40,154 nucleotides of DNA from contig JAAWIS010000027.1 of assembly GCA_022796475.1 (NCBI GenBank), positions 1 through 40,154 of the forward strand. Reading direction: 5' to 3'. A program made the position numbers and the translations under genes. This DNA is from Lachnospiraceae bacterium. GTDB taxonomy: Bacteria > Bacillota > Clostridia > Lachnospirales > Lachnospiraceae. Below are positions 1 through 8,330 of the stretch, piece after piece (positions within the stretch are counted from its first letter, which is position 1; each line of letters starts with the position of its first letter). A model generated the notes under the pieces. That model saw nothing but the letters and a program-made list of their open reading frames with translations, was not told the DNA's origin and did no database searches.

Positions 1-310
1 GGCCGCAGGAGAGGAAAGTCCGGGCTTCACAGGGCAGGATGCCAGATAACGTCTGGTGGAGGCGACTCCAAGGAAAGTGCAACAGAAATATACCGCTGCA
101 GTGTGCAGTAAGGGTGGAAAGGCAGTGTAAGAGACTACCGCCTGCCTGGTAACAGGCAGGGCTCTGTAAACCCCATCCGAAGCAAGACCAAACAGGAAGC
201 ATAAGGCGGCCCGTCTGCTTCCGGGTAGGTTGCTTGAGGCTGCTGGCGACAGCAGCCCTAGATAGATGGCCATTCAACGACATAACCCGGCTTATCGCCT
301 TGCTCATTTT
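1..310 (+). ncRNA. rnpB: RNase P RNA, bacterial class A, 5' end cut by window
   Basis: This is the catalytic RNA of ribonuclease P, which trims tRNA 5' ends. The conserved blocks are in the expected order: GAGGAAAGTCCGGGCTTC near position 11, the AGTAAGGGTGGAAAGGCAG region near 107, CCATCCGAAGCAAGACCAAA near 173, AGATAGATGGCCATTC near 260 and ACATAACCCGGCTTATCG near 279. The first ~60 nt (the P1-P3 5' strands) lie outside the window. The 3' end is placed before the T-run at 307-312, which may serve as its terminator. Confidence 0.95.
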
Positions 311-356
311 TTAATCGATTTTAATTGTTCATTAGAATACTGCAGCGGAGAAGAAG

Positions 357-1256
357 ATGGAACACGAAATTACAGGACATACTACATTGATTGGCCTTTT
401 GGGAAGTCCGGTAGGCCATTCAAAATCACCTATGATGCATAATGAGGCGTTTCAGGCATTAGGACTGGACTATTGTTATCTGGCCTTTGATGTGCAGGAA
501 GCGAATTTAAAGCAGGCTGTAGACGGGTTAAAAGTTTTAGGAGCCAGAGGGATGAATGTTACAATGCCTTGTAAAAATGCCATTGTTTCTCTCTGCGATC
601 GGCTGTCACCGGCGGCCCAGATTAGCGGTGCAGTCAATACCATAGTAATTGAAGAAGATAAAAGGATTACAGGGCATACCACAGACGGCGCTGGCTTTTT
701 CTTGTCCTGCAGGGAAGAGGGCTTTGAAATAAAAGGGAAGAAGATGGTGATTTTAGGTTCCGGCGGTGCGGGAACAGCTATATTGGTGCAGGCTGCCCTG
801 GACGGAGCGGAGGAAATCTCAGTATTTACCAGAAGCAGCAGTGCGTTTGCAGCGAGAACCCATCAGGTGGCAGAAAAGCTCAGAGAACAGACAAAATGCA
901 GGATTCAGATATGCGAATATCAGGATTCCTTGCTAAAGCGCGAAATCCAAAGCAGCCAGCTTCTGGTAAATGCTACTAATGTGGGCATGGCGCCTAAGGT
1001 ATCGGAATGCCTGATTCCAGATGCTTCTTATTTGCATCCGGAACTTACGGTAGCGGATATCATTTATAATCCAAAGGAAACCCGTCTGATAGCAATGGCA
1101 AAAGAAGCCGGATGCCGGGCATTTGGAGGAAGTTATATGCTGCTGTACCAAGGGGCAGAGTCGTTCCGGCTTTGGACAGGGAAGGAAATGCCGGTAGAAT
1201 TGATAAAAAAGAAAATGTTTCAGTACCCCCATGCCCTGCTTAGGGCATCACCATGA
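357..1256 (+). CDS. aroE: Shikimate dehydrogenase
   Basis: The protein reduces 3-dehydroshikimate to shikimate with NADPH in the aromatic amino acid pathway, in the cytoplasm. The N-terminal substrate domain shows SPVGHSKSP (residues 17-25) and NVTMPCK (67-73) with the catalytic lysine; GAVNTI (91-96) and TTDGAGF (108-114) follow. The dinucleotide loop is GSGGAGTA (134-141). The start is an ATG behind GGAGAAG. At 299 residues it is slightly long for the family. Its last ~12 codons and stop lie inside repeat unit A, so the natural C-terminus has been replaced or extended by repeat sequence (the tail reads PHALLRASP). It stands alone after rnpB. Confidence 0.95.
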   Translation: MEHEITGHTTLIGLLGSPVGHSKSPMMHNEAFQALGLDYCYLAFDVQEANLKQAVDGLKVLGARGMNVTMPCKNAIVSLCDRLSPAAQISGAVNTIVIEEDKRITGHTTDGAGFFLSCREEGFEIKGKKMVILGSGGAGTAILVQAALDGAEEISVFTRSSSAFAARTHQVAEKLREQTKCRIQICEYQDSLLKREIQSSQLLVNATNVGMAPKVSECLIPDASYLHPELTVADIIYNPKETRLIAMAKEAGCRAFGGSYMLLYQGAESFRLWTGKEMPVELIKKKMFQYPHALLRASP

Positions 1257-1367
1257 ATGAAAGGGGTTCCTGTAACCCTCCGGGAGGATGTGCAGAAAAC
1301 GGGTATGGAAGATATCGCTTCGCGGCCCCGTTTTCGCACAGCTTGGCGACGGGGCGCCAAGCTTTCA
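1221..1367 (+). repeat. Structured repeat family 1, unit A
   Basis: First of two tandem ~148-bp units. It is a chain of hairpins: ATGCCC-AGGGCAT, GGGGTT-AACCC, CCTCC-GGAGG, AAAACGGG-CCCCGTTTT and GCTTGGCG-CGCCAAGC. Near-identical copies lie at 1368-1517, 13833-13980, 13981-14131 and 18288-18437 (the last three inverted). The 5' end overlaps the aroE 3' end and supplies its stop codon. Confidence 0.92.
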
Positions 1368-1517
1368 CAGTACCCCCCATGCCCTGCTTAGGGCACCACC
1401 ATGAATGAAAGGGGTTCCTGTAACCCTCCGGGAGGATGTGCAGAAAACGGGTATGGAAGTTGCCGCGTTGCGGCCCCGTTTTCGCACAGCTTGGCGACGG
1501 GGCGCTGAGCTTTTACA
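1368..1517 (+). repeat. Structured repeat family 1, unit B
   Basis: Second tandem unit, immediately after unit A and ~90% identical to it. Its last stem pairs CTTGGCG with CGCTGAG through two G-U wobbles, an intermediate between the CTTGGCG/CGCCAAG stems of units A, C and D and the CTCAGC/GCTGAG stem of unit E. Open frames crossing it look like by-products of the repeat, not genes. Confidence 0.92.
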
Positions 1518-1575
1518 ATAATTATAAGAAGCAAATGATGGAAGCAGCTTTAAGAGGCAGACTGTTTCCGTATAT

Positions 1576-1634
1576 AAAAAGCTTCTGCCATGTATCTTAG
1601 AACTATCAAGAGAATACATGACAGAAGCTTTTAT
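1576..1634. terminator. Bidirectional intrinsic terminator between aroE and pyrI
   Basis: A near-perfect ~20-bp stem, AAAAGCTTCTG..CATGTAT paired with ATACATG..CAGAAGCTTTT, has T-rich flanks on both strands. It can end aroE transcripts (+) and pyrB-pyrI transcripts (-). Confidence 0.85.
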
Positions 1635-1637
1635 TTT

Positions 1638-1754
1638 TATAGGAAATAGCTTCCTATAAAGCAATAACCCTCCGGGGGATGCGCACTTCGCGCTTAAGGA
1701 AACTGTCTGCTGGCGCAGACGCGCTCCGGCGCGCGAGTCCGATGTATCAGACTC
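1638..1754. repeat. Structured repeat family 2, copy 1
   Basis: It starts with an inverted TATAGGAA/TTCCTATA and ends with GAGTCCG/CAGACTC. Between lie CTGTCTGCTGGCGCAGACG and GCGCTCCGGCGCG hairpins. A second copy at 10708-10819 shares most of the sequence, including the block TAAGGAAACTGTCTGCTGGC. Both copies begin inside or directly after the T-run of an intrinsic terminator. Confidence 0.85.
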
Positions 1755-1761
1755 TTTGTTC

Positions 1762-2193
1762 CTACATTTTACCGCTGTACTTTTCCTCACAGTACATACA
1801 GCGGTACGTTTCCGTCTTTTCGTCTGCCAGGTAAAAGACATCTGGCAGTTCCTGCTCAATGGAAGTAATGCAGCGGGGATTTTTACAGTGAATTACATTG
1901 GTGATTTTTTTGGGCAGCTTTAACGCCTGCTTTTCTACGATTTTGTTGTCACGGATAATATTTACAGTAATGTTGTGATCGATATATCCTAAGACCTTCA
2001 AATCGATTTTATCCAGTCCGCCTTCGATTTTAATGATATCTTTCCGCCCCATCTTGCTGCTTCTGGCATTTTTTATGATGGCAACCTGGCACTCCAGCTT
2101 GTCAAGGCCTAAATGGTAATAGATGTCCAGGCTTTTTCCTGCTTCAATATGGTCCAGTACAATTCCTTCATTTAATCCGCTGATATTTAACAT
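1762..2193 (-). CDS. pyrI: Aspartate carbamoyltransferase regulatory chain
   Basis: This is the nucleotide-binding regulatory chain that assembles with PyrB and gives allosteric control of the first committed pyrimidine step. It has 143 residues, close to the usual ~150. The N-terminal allosteric domain contains the GxVLDHIxAGKxLxI pattern (residues 10-24). The C-terminal zinc domain carries CKNPRC (about 103-108) and CMYC (about 132-135), the four structural Zn cysteines. It overlaps the pyrB stop codon by a few bases, so the two are translated as an operon. The shared 3' terminator is at 1576-1634, beyond a repeat. Confidence 0.95.
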   Translation of the reverse strand: MLNISGLNEGIVLDHIEAGKSLDIYYHLGLDKLECQVAIIKNARSSKMGRKDIIKIEGGLDKIDLKVLGYIDHNITVNIIRDNKIVEKQALKLPKKITNVIHCKNPRCITSIEQELPDVFYLADEKTETYRCMYCEEKYSGKM

Positions 2194-3110
2194 GGCTGCT
2201 GCACCTCCAATAATTTCATAATCAGAGCCATACGAACATAGACTCCGTACTGTGCCTGTTTAAAATAGGCTGCCCTTGGATCCTTGTCCACTTCAACTGA
2301 AATTTCATTTACGCGGGGCAAAGGATGAAGAATAAACATATCCTCTTTTGCCAGCTTCATTTTTTTCGGCGTCAGGATATAGCAGTCCTTTAACCTGATG
2401 TAGTCCTCTTCATTAAAGAAGCGTTCCCGCTGAACCCTGGTCATATAGAGGATATCCAGTTCCGGAAGCGCTTCATCCAGGTTTCCAAGTTCTTTAAATT
2501 CAATATTCTTTGCCCGCAGCACATCTTCCCGGATGTATTCCGGAACACGAAGCTCAGGGGGAGAAATCAGGATAAATTTAATATCCGGATACCGAACCAG
2601 TGCATTGATTAAAGAATGAACAGTACGGCCAAATTTTAAATCGCCACATAATCCTACAGTCAGATGGTTTAGGCGCCCTTTTAGGGAATGGATGGTCAGC
2701 AAGTCTGTTAAGGTTTGGGTGGGATGCTGGTGGCCGCCGTCCCCTGCATTGATAACCGGGATAGTGGAGTGAAGAGATGCAACTAATGCAGAACCTTCTT
2801 TTGGGTGGCGCATAGCACAGATATCTGCATAACAGGAGATTACTCGTATGGTATCAGCAATACTTTCACCTTTAGCAGCAGAGCTGGAATCAGCAGAAGA
2901 AAAGCCAAGAACGCTTCCGCCCAGACTCAGCATAGCTGATTCAAAGCTTAACCGTGTCCGGGTACTAGGTTCGTAAAAGCAGGTTGCCAACTTTTTGCCG
3001 TCGCAAACATGTGCATACTTGGAAGGGTTTTTTTCAATGTCATCGGCCACAGCCAGCAGTTCATCGATTTCCTCCACCGTAAAGTCTAATGGGTTCAGTA
3101 AATGTCTCAT
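2187..3110 (-). CDS. pyrB: Aspartate carbamoyltransferase catalytic chain
   Basis: The enzyme condenses carbamoyl phosphate with aspartate to carbamoyl aspartate. It shows STRTR (about residues 49-53, phosphate binding), the HPTQ motif in the middle and HPLPR near the C-terminus. The start chosen is ATG at 3110 (protein begins [10 protein letters not shown]), because AAGGAGG lies 6 nt upstream; an upstream in-frame ATG at 3131 has no such site. Length is 307 residues, typical for the family. It heads the pyrB-pyrI pair and is divergent from the ABC operon. Confidence 0.96.
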   Translation of the reverse strand: MRHLLNPLDFTVEEIDELLAVADDIEKNPSKYAHVCDGKKLATCFYEPSTRTRLSFESAMLSLGGSVLGFSSADSSSAAKGESIADTIRVISCYADICAMRHPKEGSALVASLHSTIPVINAGDGGHQHPTQTLTDLLTIHSLKGRLNHLTVGLCGDLKFGRTVHSLINALVRYPDIKFILISPPELRVPEYIREDVLRAKNIEFKELGNLDEALPELDILYMTRVQRERFFNEEDYIRLKDCYILTPKKMKLAKEDMFILHPLPRVNEISVEVDKDPRAAYFKQAQYGVYVRMALIMKLLEVQQPC

Positions 3111-3163
3111 GATAGCCTCCTTCGCATTCATGCTTCATAACGATCTGAATTCTAATCTTACCC

Positions 3164-3192
3164 ATTATAAAGCATTTGATCTGATATTTCCA
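3164..3192 (-). promoter_or_regulatory. Sigma-A promoter for pyrB-pyrI
   Basis: On the minus strand, TGGAAA (-35, 3192-3187), a 17-bp spacer and a perfect TATAAT (-10, 3169-3164) lie ~50 bp upstream of the pyrB start. No PyrR-type leader fits in the short gap. Confidence 0.7.
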
Positions 3193-3260
3193 CCTCTTTT
3201 TTATGGTGTAAGGAATATTTAATGAAGTTTAAGAAAAAAGTGCACTCCAGAAAGCCTCCA

Positions 3261-3271
3261 TATGGTATAAT
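3261..3271 (+). promoter_or_regulatory. Extended -10 promoter for the ABC operon
   Basis: TATGGTATAAT (TGnTATAAT type) lies ~43 bp before the ABC gene start at 3315. Its position inside the longer open frame that begins at 3222 argues that 3315 is the real start. Confidence 0.55.
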
Positions 3272-3314
3272 TTTCACGAAAGCAGACGAAAAACAAAATG
3301 TAAGAGGTGATAAG

Positions 3315-4058
3315 ATGGAGTATCCCCCGGTTATGATTCGGGTTAAAAACCTTTACAAAATATATAAAGTTGGCGAAAGTAAGGTCCGCGCTTTAAACGG
3401 CGTGGATTTTACCCTGTACAAGGGTGAATTCTGTGCTATTGTAGGTACATCCGGTTCCGGAAAATCTACCTTGCTGAATATGCTGGCAGGATTGGAAAAA
3501 CCTACAAAGGGTGAAATCGAAATTGCGGGAAAGCGGATCGAAAAACTTTCTGAAAAAGAGCTGGTAACATTCCGAAGAGAGAAAGTAGGGTTTATTTTTC
3601 AATCCTATAATTTGCTGAATACTATGAATGCCATTGAAAATGTAGCCCTTCCTCTGTCTTTTCGGGGAATGAAGCGGAAGGATCGGCTGGCGCGTGCAAA
3701 GAAGTATATGGATTTGGTAGGTGTAGGCAAACAGGCAAATCATATGCCAAACCAGATGTCCGGCGGTCAGCAGCAAAGAGTGGGGATTGCCCGGGCTTTG
3801 GCGGTAAATCCTCAAATTATATTTGCGGACGAGCCTACGGGAAATTTGGATTCTAAAACTACAATGGAAGTGCTGAAGCTGATGCAGAAGATAGTAAGAG
3901 ATCAGAAGCAGACTTTGGTTATGGTTACACATGATAATAATCTGGCTTCTTATGCAGACCGAAGGATTCGGATCATTGACGGAAAGATTGTCAGTATCGA
4001 AGAGGGAGCCATAGAAGCCGGGGAAGAAAATGGAAATCAGGGAGGAATGGCAACATGA
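3315..4058 (+). CDS. ABC transporter ATP-binding protein, MacB/LolD type
   Basis: This is the ATPase of a type VII (mechanotransmission) ABC system. Walker A is GTSGSGKST (about residues 45-53), the signature MSGGQQQRVGIARAL (about 148-162) and Walker B IIFADEPTGNLDS (about 169-181), with the usual H-loop VTHD. The LNGVDF and VGFIFQSYNLL motifs are typical of the MacB/LolD/FtsE branch. The start is set at 3315 behind AGAGGTGA; a 31-codon upstream extension is untypical. The stop overlaps the next ATG by 4 nt (ATGA), so it is tightly coupled to the two genes downstream. Confidence 0.93.
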   Translation: MEYPPVMIRVKNLYKIYKVGESKVRALNGVDFTLYKGEFCAIVGTSGSGKSTLLNMLAGLEKPTKGEIEIAGKRIEKLSEKELVTFRREKVGFIFQSYNLLNTMNAIENVALPLSFRGMKRKDRLARAKKYMDLVGVGKQANHMPNQMSGGQQQRVGIARALAVNPQIIFADEPTGNLDSKTTMEVLKLMQKIVRDQKQTLVMVTHDNNLASYADRRIRIIDGKIVSIEEGAIEAGEENGNQGGMAT

Positions 4059-6025
4059 AGAAACGAAATACATTTAAGGGGCTGATAGCAGCAGCGGCTG
4101 TTTTTATTATGATTTGCAGTATGCTGCCGTGGTGCAGTTTCTGCACAATGGCGGCATATGAGAATGTATTGGACGGCCGGTTGTACAGCAATGATTTTTT
4201 GGTAATTAAAAAGGATCCTTCCGGTAAGGTTGGAAAGGTAATGAGCATTCCGGTAACCATTGAAGCACCTTATGACATGGAAGATGTGTGGATTGGACTT
4301 TCCAGGGATGTAGATGCCTTTTACGTAATGCCTGAGGATGGCGGAGAAGTTGCAGGGCTGCAGAATAATTTTCCATTTGAAATCAGCGAAAATACGTTTG
4401 AACCGCGTAAAGTAGGGGATTTAAAAGAAGGGCGCTCAAAAACAGTAACCTTATCCGCCAGAGTACGCCGGGATATGAAGGAAGGCTACTACTGCATCCC
4501 TATTGCAATCTACCGGGGAGGCAAAGACGGTTCAGAGGAAACCGATTTTATGAATGTGTGGATTTCCACGTCTTCTTCTACCTCTGATTCGGAATCTTCT
4601 GACGATACTACAGAAGAAATTGCCTTTGCACTGGGAGAAGGCCAGTCGACCCCCTACGGAACCTATCCGAATGTAATGAATTTTTCAATTAACCTGCGAA
4701 ATAAAAGCCGGATGCCTGCTTATGATGTTACGGTCAGCATGGTGTTAAATAAAAACAGCGAAGAATTTCCGTTTATGATTCTTGACGGCAATTATGACCG
4801 CTATTTCGATGAAATTGAGTCCGGGCAGACGGTGGAACTGCAGTACAGCATGGCAATCCGCGAGGAAAGTTATACCGGATTTTATCCGATTAAATTTAAA
4901 ATTACATATCGGGAAAGCTTAGACGGGGATAAAAAGATTGCAGAAGGACCTGGGGCGTTCCAAAATCCTTCTACTGGGGAAACTATAAGCAGTGATACCA
5001 GTGTTCAGTCAAAAGACTATGAATTTTATGTACATATTACCAGCAAAGAAAAAGAAGATTCTCTTGGAGATTTTAATGAAAATGATCGGACCAGAGCCAG
5101 GATCATCGTAGACAGTTTTCGAACAGAGCCGGAAAAAATTATGGCCGGGGAAGAATTTGAAATGATTCTGGTTATGAAAAATGCTTCTGCTCAGGTTGCA
5201 GCCAGCAATATTTTATTTACCCTGGAACCGGAAAAAGTAGAAAACGCCTCAGTATTTTCCACAGAATCCGGATCGTCTTCAGTTGTAGTGAATTCTCTGG
5301 GAGCCGGGGCATCCACAGAGATTCGAATGAAATTTTTGTCGAAGGCCGGCATTGATCAGCGCTCCTATACTATGACCATTAAAGAGAAGTATGACAGCCC
5401 GGAATTTAAAAACGCAGAGGAAAGCGTTACAGTGGATATTCCCATTTACCAGCAGTCCCGCTTCAGCACCAGCACATTTGAGATTATGCCAGATTCCATT
5501 GAGGTTGGCGGTGAAACCAATATTATGTTTGGGATTAATAATACCGGGCGTATTCAGCTCTATAACGTAAATGTCCGGTTTGAAGCCGATTCGATCCGGA
5601 CGAATGAGGCATATGTAGGAAACATAAAACCAGGAGAAACCGGGAATGTAGATGTGATGATTACCGGGGAAGCGCCTACAGAAGATGATGGAAAGATAAA
5701 GGTATTGATTTCCTATGAAGATGAGAATGGCGAAGTAACAGAAACGGAAAAAGAGCTTAGCTTATTTGTGTCGGAACCTGTGATGGAAGAAGAATGGATG
5801 CTGGATGGTATGGAAGGCATGGAGAATATGGAAGGCATGGAAACAGGAATGCCTGCAGGTATTGCCGGCTGGCTTGCTGATCCGGTGAAAAAGAAAATAC
5901 TGATTGCGGGAGCGGCTGCTTTGGCAATCGCGCTGCTGGTTGGAATTCGTATGTTTATAAAACATAAGAAACAGAAAAGAAAGCAAAAGGAAGAGGAAGA
6001 AGGAATCGAAGATGAAATTTCATGA
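4055..6025 (+). CDS. Membrane-anchored extracytoplasmic partner of ABC system (CARDB/NEW3-like)
   Basis: This 656-residue surface protein is probably the accessory or adaptor of the ABC system. Residues ~8-33 form a signal sequence. The body is all-beta in character, with several repeated modules resembling CARDB/NEW3 folds (for example NVMNFSINLRNKSRMPAYDV near 207 and SIEVGGETNIMFGINNTG near 480). A Thr/Ser/Asp linker lies near 170-185. A short methionine/glycine tract (MDGMEGMENMEGMETGM-like, about 583-600) precedes a single C-terminal membrane helix (about 616-635) and a Lys/Glu-rich cytoplasmic tail. Start and stop overlap the neighbours by 4 and 14 nt. The substrate is unknown. Compared with classical MacA there is no recognisable biotinyl-lipoyl hairpin. 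Confidence 0.75.
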   Translation: MKKRNTFKGLIAAAAVFIMICSMLPWCSFCTMAAYENVLDGRLYSNDFLVIKKDPSGKVGKVMSIPVTIEAPYDMEDVWIGLSRDVDAFYVMPEDGGEVAGLQNNFPFEISENTFEPRKVGDLKEGRSKTVTLSARVRRDMKEGYYCIPIAIYRGGKDGSEETDFMNVWISTSSSTSDSESSDDTTEEIAFALGEGQSTPYGTYPNVMNFSINLRNKSRMPAYDVTVSMVLNKNSEEFPFMILDGNYDRYFDEIESGQTVELQYSMAIREESYTGFYPIKFKITYRESLDGDKKIAEGPGAFQNPSTGETISSDTSVQSKDYEFYVHITSKEKEDSLGDFNENDRTRARIIVDSFRTEPEKIMAGEEFEMILVMKNASAQVAASNILFTLEPEKVENASVFSTESGSSSVVVNSLGAGASTEIRMKFLSKAGIDQRSYTMTIKEKYDSPEFKNAEESVTVDIPIYQQSRFSTSTFEIMPDSIEVGGETNIMFGINNTGRIQLYNVNVRFEADSIRTNEAYVGNIKPGETGNVDVMITGEAPTEDDGKIKVLISYEDENGEVTETEKELSLFVSEPVMEEEWMLDGMEGMENMEGMETGMPAGIAGWLADPVKKKILIAGAAALAIALLVGIRMFIKHKKQKRKQKEEEEGIEDEIS

Positions 6026-7364
6026 TCTGCTGATTATGAGTATCAATAACCTTCGCCGAAGAAAGCTTCGTACCATTTTAACTGTTCTAGGCGTAGTAAT
6101 CGGCACGGCCTCTATTGTAGTTATGGTTTCACTGGGAATCGGTTTAAACGAGTTAACCACTGAGCAGATTGCTTCTTATGGAAGCCTGACTACAGTGGAA
6201 GTATATTCCAATTCACGGTGGAATTATGACAGTTCTGATTCGAAATCAGAACCGGATTATATTACGGATGATGTAATCAGGGAATTAGGCAGGATTCCCC
6301 ATGTAAGCGGGGTATCCCCTGTCCTTTCTGTGGATGTGATGATGACCCAGGGCGCGTATCAGGCTTATGCGGAATTGTGCGGTGTCAGCGAAGCGTTTTT
6401 AAAGGAAATTCCCATTAAAGAAGGGGAGCTTCCTACCGCTCAGGATAAGGAACTGCGGATGGTAGTGGGAAATATGGTGCATACTAGTTTCTACAATTCC
6501 AAAACTGGTTCAAGCTACTGGGATACATTGGAAATTCCTGTGGATTTTATGAATAAGCCCTTATATGTTATATACGATACAGACGCATATTTTGCCTCTC
6601 AAGGTGTTTCAGAAAGTGGAAATACGGTAAAACCGCCTAAGAAATATATGATTCATACGGCTGCACTGGTAGAAGGCGGAGCAGAAGAGTGGAATAACTA
6701 CAGCTATGAAATTTATGTGGAAATCAGCCAGCTTCAGGAACAGTTAAAACGGATTTTCAAAAAAAAGCCTATTCCCGGGCAGCCTACGAATAAAAAGGGA
6801 AAGGCCCTTCCTTATTTAGTATATAATTCTGCCAGAGTATTTGTAGATGATATGAATCATGTAACAGAGGTACAGAAAGCGATTACGGATCTGGGGTATG
6901 AAGCAAACAGCAATATGGAGTGGCTGGAACAGTCCAAACAGCAGTCCCAGATGGTACAGGCCGTATTAGGCGGAATCGGGGCGGTATCCTTATTCGTAGC
7001 TGCCATAGGCATTGCCAATACTATGATGATGTCTATTTATGAGCGTACAAAGGAAATTGGCGTTATGAAAGTTCTTGGCTGTGATATGAGGAATATACGG
7101 GATATGTTTCTGATGGAATCCGGATTTATAGGATTTATGGGAGGAATTGCAGGTCTGCTGCTCAGTGTGTTTATTTCCGCAGCAGTAAATCATTTTGTAG
7201 GCGGCGAAGCCCTGACCGGGACAGCCGGAGATCTGTCCCGGATCCCGCTGTGGCTAAATTTGGCAGCACTTGGCTTTGCAGTTTTCGTAGGGATGGCAGC
7301 AGGATTTATTCCGGCTACCAGAGCCATGAAATTAAGTCCCTTAGCAGCAATCCGGAATGAATAG
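6012..7364 (+). CDS. ABC transporter permease, MacB/FtsX family
   Basis: This membrane subunit pairs with the ATPase at 3315. The N-terminus has the family hallmark NNLRRRKLRTILTVLGVVIG (about residues 12-31), followed by a ~270-residue extracytoplasmic MacB core domain. Three C-terminal helices of the FtsX domain (about 320-445) include the typical NTMMMSIYERTKEIGVMKVLG stretch and end with P..A.KLSPLAAIRNE. It has 450 residues and overlaps the preceding gene by 14 nt. It is the last gene of the operon. The system may export a peptide or lipid, or act in envelope signalling; the sequence does not decide. Confidence 0.9.
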   Translation: MKFHDLLIMSINNLRRRKLRTILTVLGVVIGTASIVVMVSLGIGLNELTTEQIASYGSLTTVEVYSNSRWNYDSSDSKSEPDYITDDVIRELGRIPHVSGVSPVLSVDVMMTQGAYQAYAELCGVSEAFLKEIPIKEGELPTAQDKELRMVVGNMVHTSFYNSKTGSSYWDTLEIPVDFMNKPLYVIYDTDAYFASQGVSESGNTVKPPKKYMIHTAALVEGGAEEWNNYSYEIYVEISQLQEQLKRIFKKKPIPGQPTNKKGKALPYLVYNSARVFVDDMNHVTEVQKAITDLGYEANSNMEWLEQSKQQSQMVQAVLGGIGAVSLFVAAIGIANTMMMSIYERTKEIGVMKVLGCDMRNIRDMFLMESGFIGFMGGIAGLLLSVFISAAVNHFVGGEALTGTAGDLSRIPLWLNLAALGFAVFVGMAAGFIPATRAMKLSPLAAIRNE

Positions 7365-7376
7365 CAAAAATAAAGC

Positions 7377-7405
7377 TTGCGGTTTTTATCGGGATCCTTT
7401 ATGAT
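7377..7405 (+). promoter_or_regulatory. Promoter of the ZTP riboswitch-purine operon
   Basis: TTGCGG (7377-7382), a 17-bp spacer and TATGAT (7400-7405) would place the transcription start near 7412, exactly at the 5' edge of the riboswitch. Confidence 0.6.
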
Positions 7406-7410
7406 AGGAA

Positions 7411-7517
7411 TATAGGACGTGCAACTGGCGGATAGTGGAAAAAACCACAGGGAGCACGTGCAGATAAACAGCCGACCGCCTGGGCACCTTATGTTTGGCA
7501 TGCCCAGGCGGTTTTTT
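7411..7517 (+). promoter_or_regulatory. ZTP (pfl) riboswitch with intrinsic terminator
   Basis: The aptamer senses ZTP/ZMP (10-formyl-THF shortage). P1 pairs ACGTGC (7417-7422) with GCACGT (7454-7459). The conserved ACTGGCG, the GTGG/CCAC stem (7435-7448) and AGGGAGC follow, then the conserved CCGCCTGGGCA (7476-7486). GGCG (7427-7430) can form the pseudoknot with CGCC. CCGCCTGGGCA is also the 5' arm of a terminator (3' arm TGCCCAGGCGG, 7501-7511, then six T). Ligand binding would free read-through into the two AICAR/IMP genes, the last steps that consume ZMP. Confidence 0.92.
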
Positions 7518-7601
7518 ACGGCTTACAGGAACCTCCTAGAGTGTGTCTGAACAGAGAAAAGTTTTGCAGTTACCATTGAACTGAGAGAAAGGAGAATCAG
7601 G

Positions 7602-8315
7602 ATGCAGAAGCTTTCGTTGGCAGAAGAATTAAAAAATAATTCTTATCCGGGAAGGGGGATAGTAATCGGTAAATCTGAAAATGGCTTACAGGCAGTTACC
7701 GCCTATTTTATTATGGGGCGCAGTGAAAACAGCCGGAACCGTATATTTGTAGAGGATGGGGAGGGGATCCGCACTCAGGCATTTGATCCCTTAAAAGTAA
7801 CCGATCCCAGCTTGATCATTTATTCCCCGGTACGTGTTTTGGGGAATAAAACCATTGTAACTAACGGCGATCAGACGGATACCATCTATAAAGGGATGGA
7901 CAGACAGATGACGTTTGAACAGTCTTTAAGAAGCCGTGAATTTGAACCGGATGATCCTAATTTTACTCCCAGGATTTCCGGCATTATGCATATTGAAAAT
8001 GGAACCTATAATTATGGAATGTCCATTTTAAAGAGCAGCAATGGGAATCCTGAAAGCTGTCTTCGCTATACCTTTGCTTACGAAAATCCGGCAGCCGGGG
8101 AAGGACGATTTCTTCATACATACATGAAGGATCAAAATCCTTTGCCCAGTTTTGAGGGAGAACCGAAATTAGTAGGGATTTCTGGTGATATTGATTCATT
8201 TACTAATCTCATTTGGGAAAGTTTAAATTCGGAGAATAAGGTTTCTCTGTTTGTACGGTTTATTGATATCGCCACTGGAACTTATGAAACCAGAATTGTT
8301 AATAAGAATGGTTAA
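7602..8315 (+). CDS. IMP cyclohydrolase, PurO-like (stand-alone)
   Basis: The protein (237 residues) resembles the IMP cyclohydrolase family first known from archaeal PurO. It would close FAICAR to IMP, the last step of purine synthesis. It shows family features such as a short N-terminus with NxYPGRGIVIG (residues 13-23), YFIMGRSENSRNR (about 36-48) and TNGDQTD (about 87-93). It sits directly before the transformylase gene, 15 nt apart, so the two replace a fused PurH. RBS GAAAGGAG precedes the ATG. Regulated by the ZTP riboswitch upstream. Confidence 0.9.
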   Translation: MQKLSLAEELKNNSYPGRGIVIGKSENGLQAVTAYFIMGRSENSRNRIFVEDGEGIRTQAFDPLKVTDPSLIIYSPVRVLGNKTIVTNGDQTDTIYKGMDRQMTFEQSLRSREFEPDDPNFTPRISGIMHIENGTYNYGMSILKSSNGNPESCLRYTFAYENPAAGEGRFLHTYMKDQNPLPSFEGEPKLVGISGDIDSFTNLIWESLNSENKVSLFVRFIDIATGTYETRIVNKNG

Positions 8316-8330
8316 AAGGAGTGTAGGTTT

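Noticed and set aside
1365-1859. Open frame of 164 codons on the minus strand
   Set aside because: It runs through repeat unit B, the terminator, repeat family 2 and the pyrI 3' end. It has no ribosome site or family resemblance.
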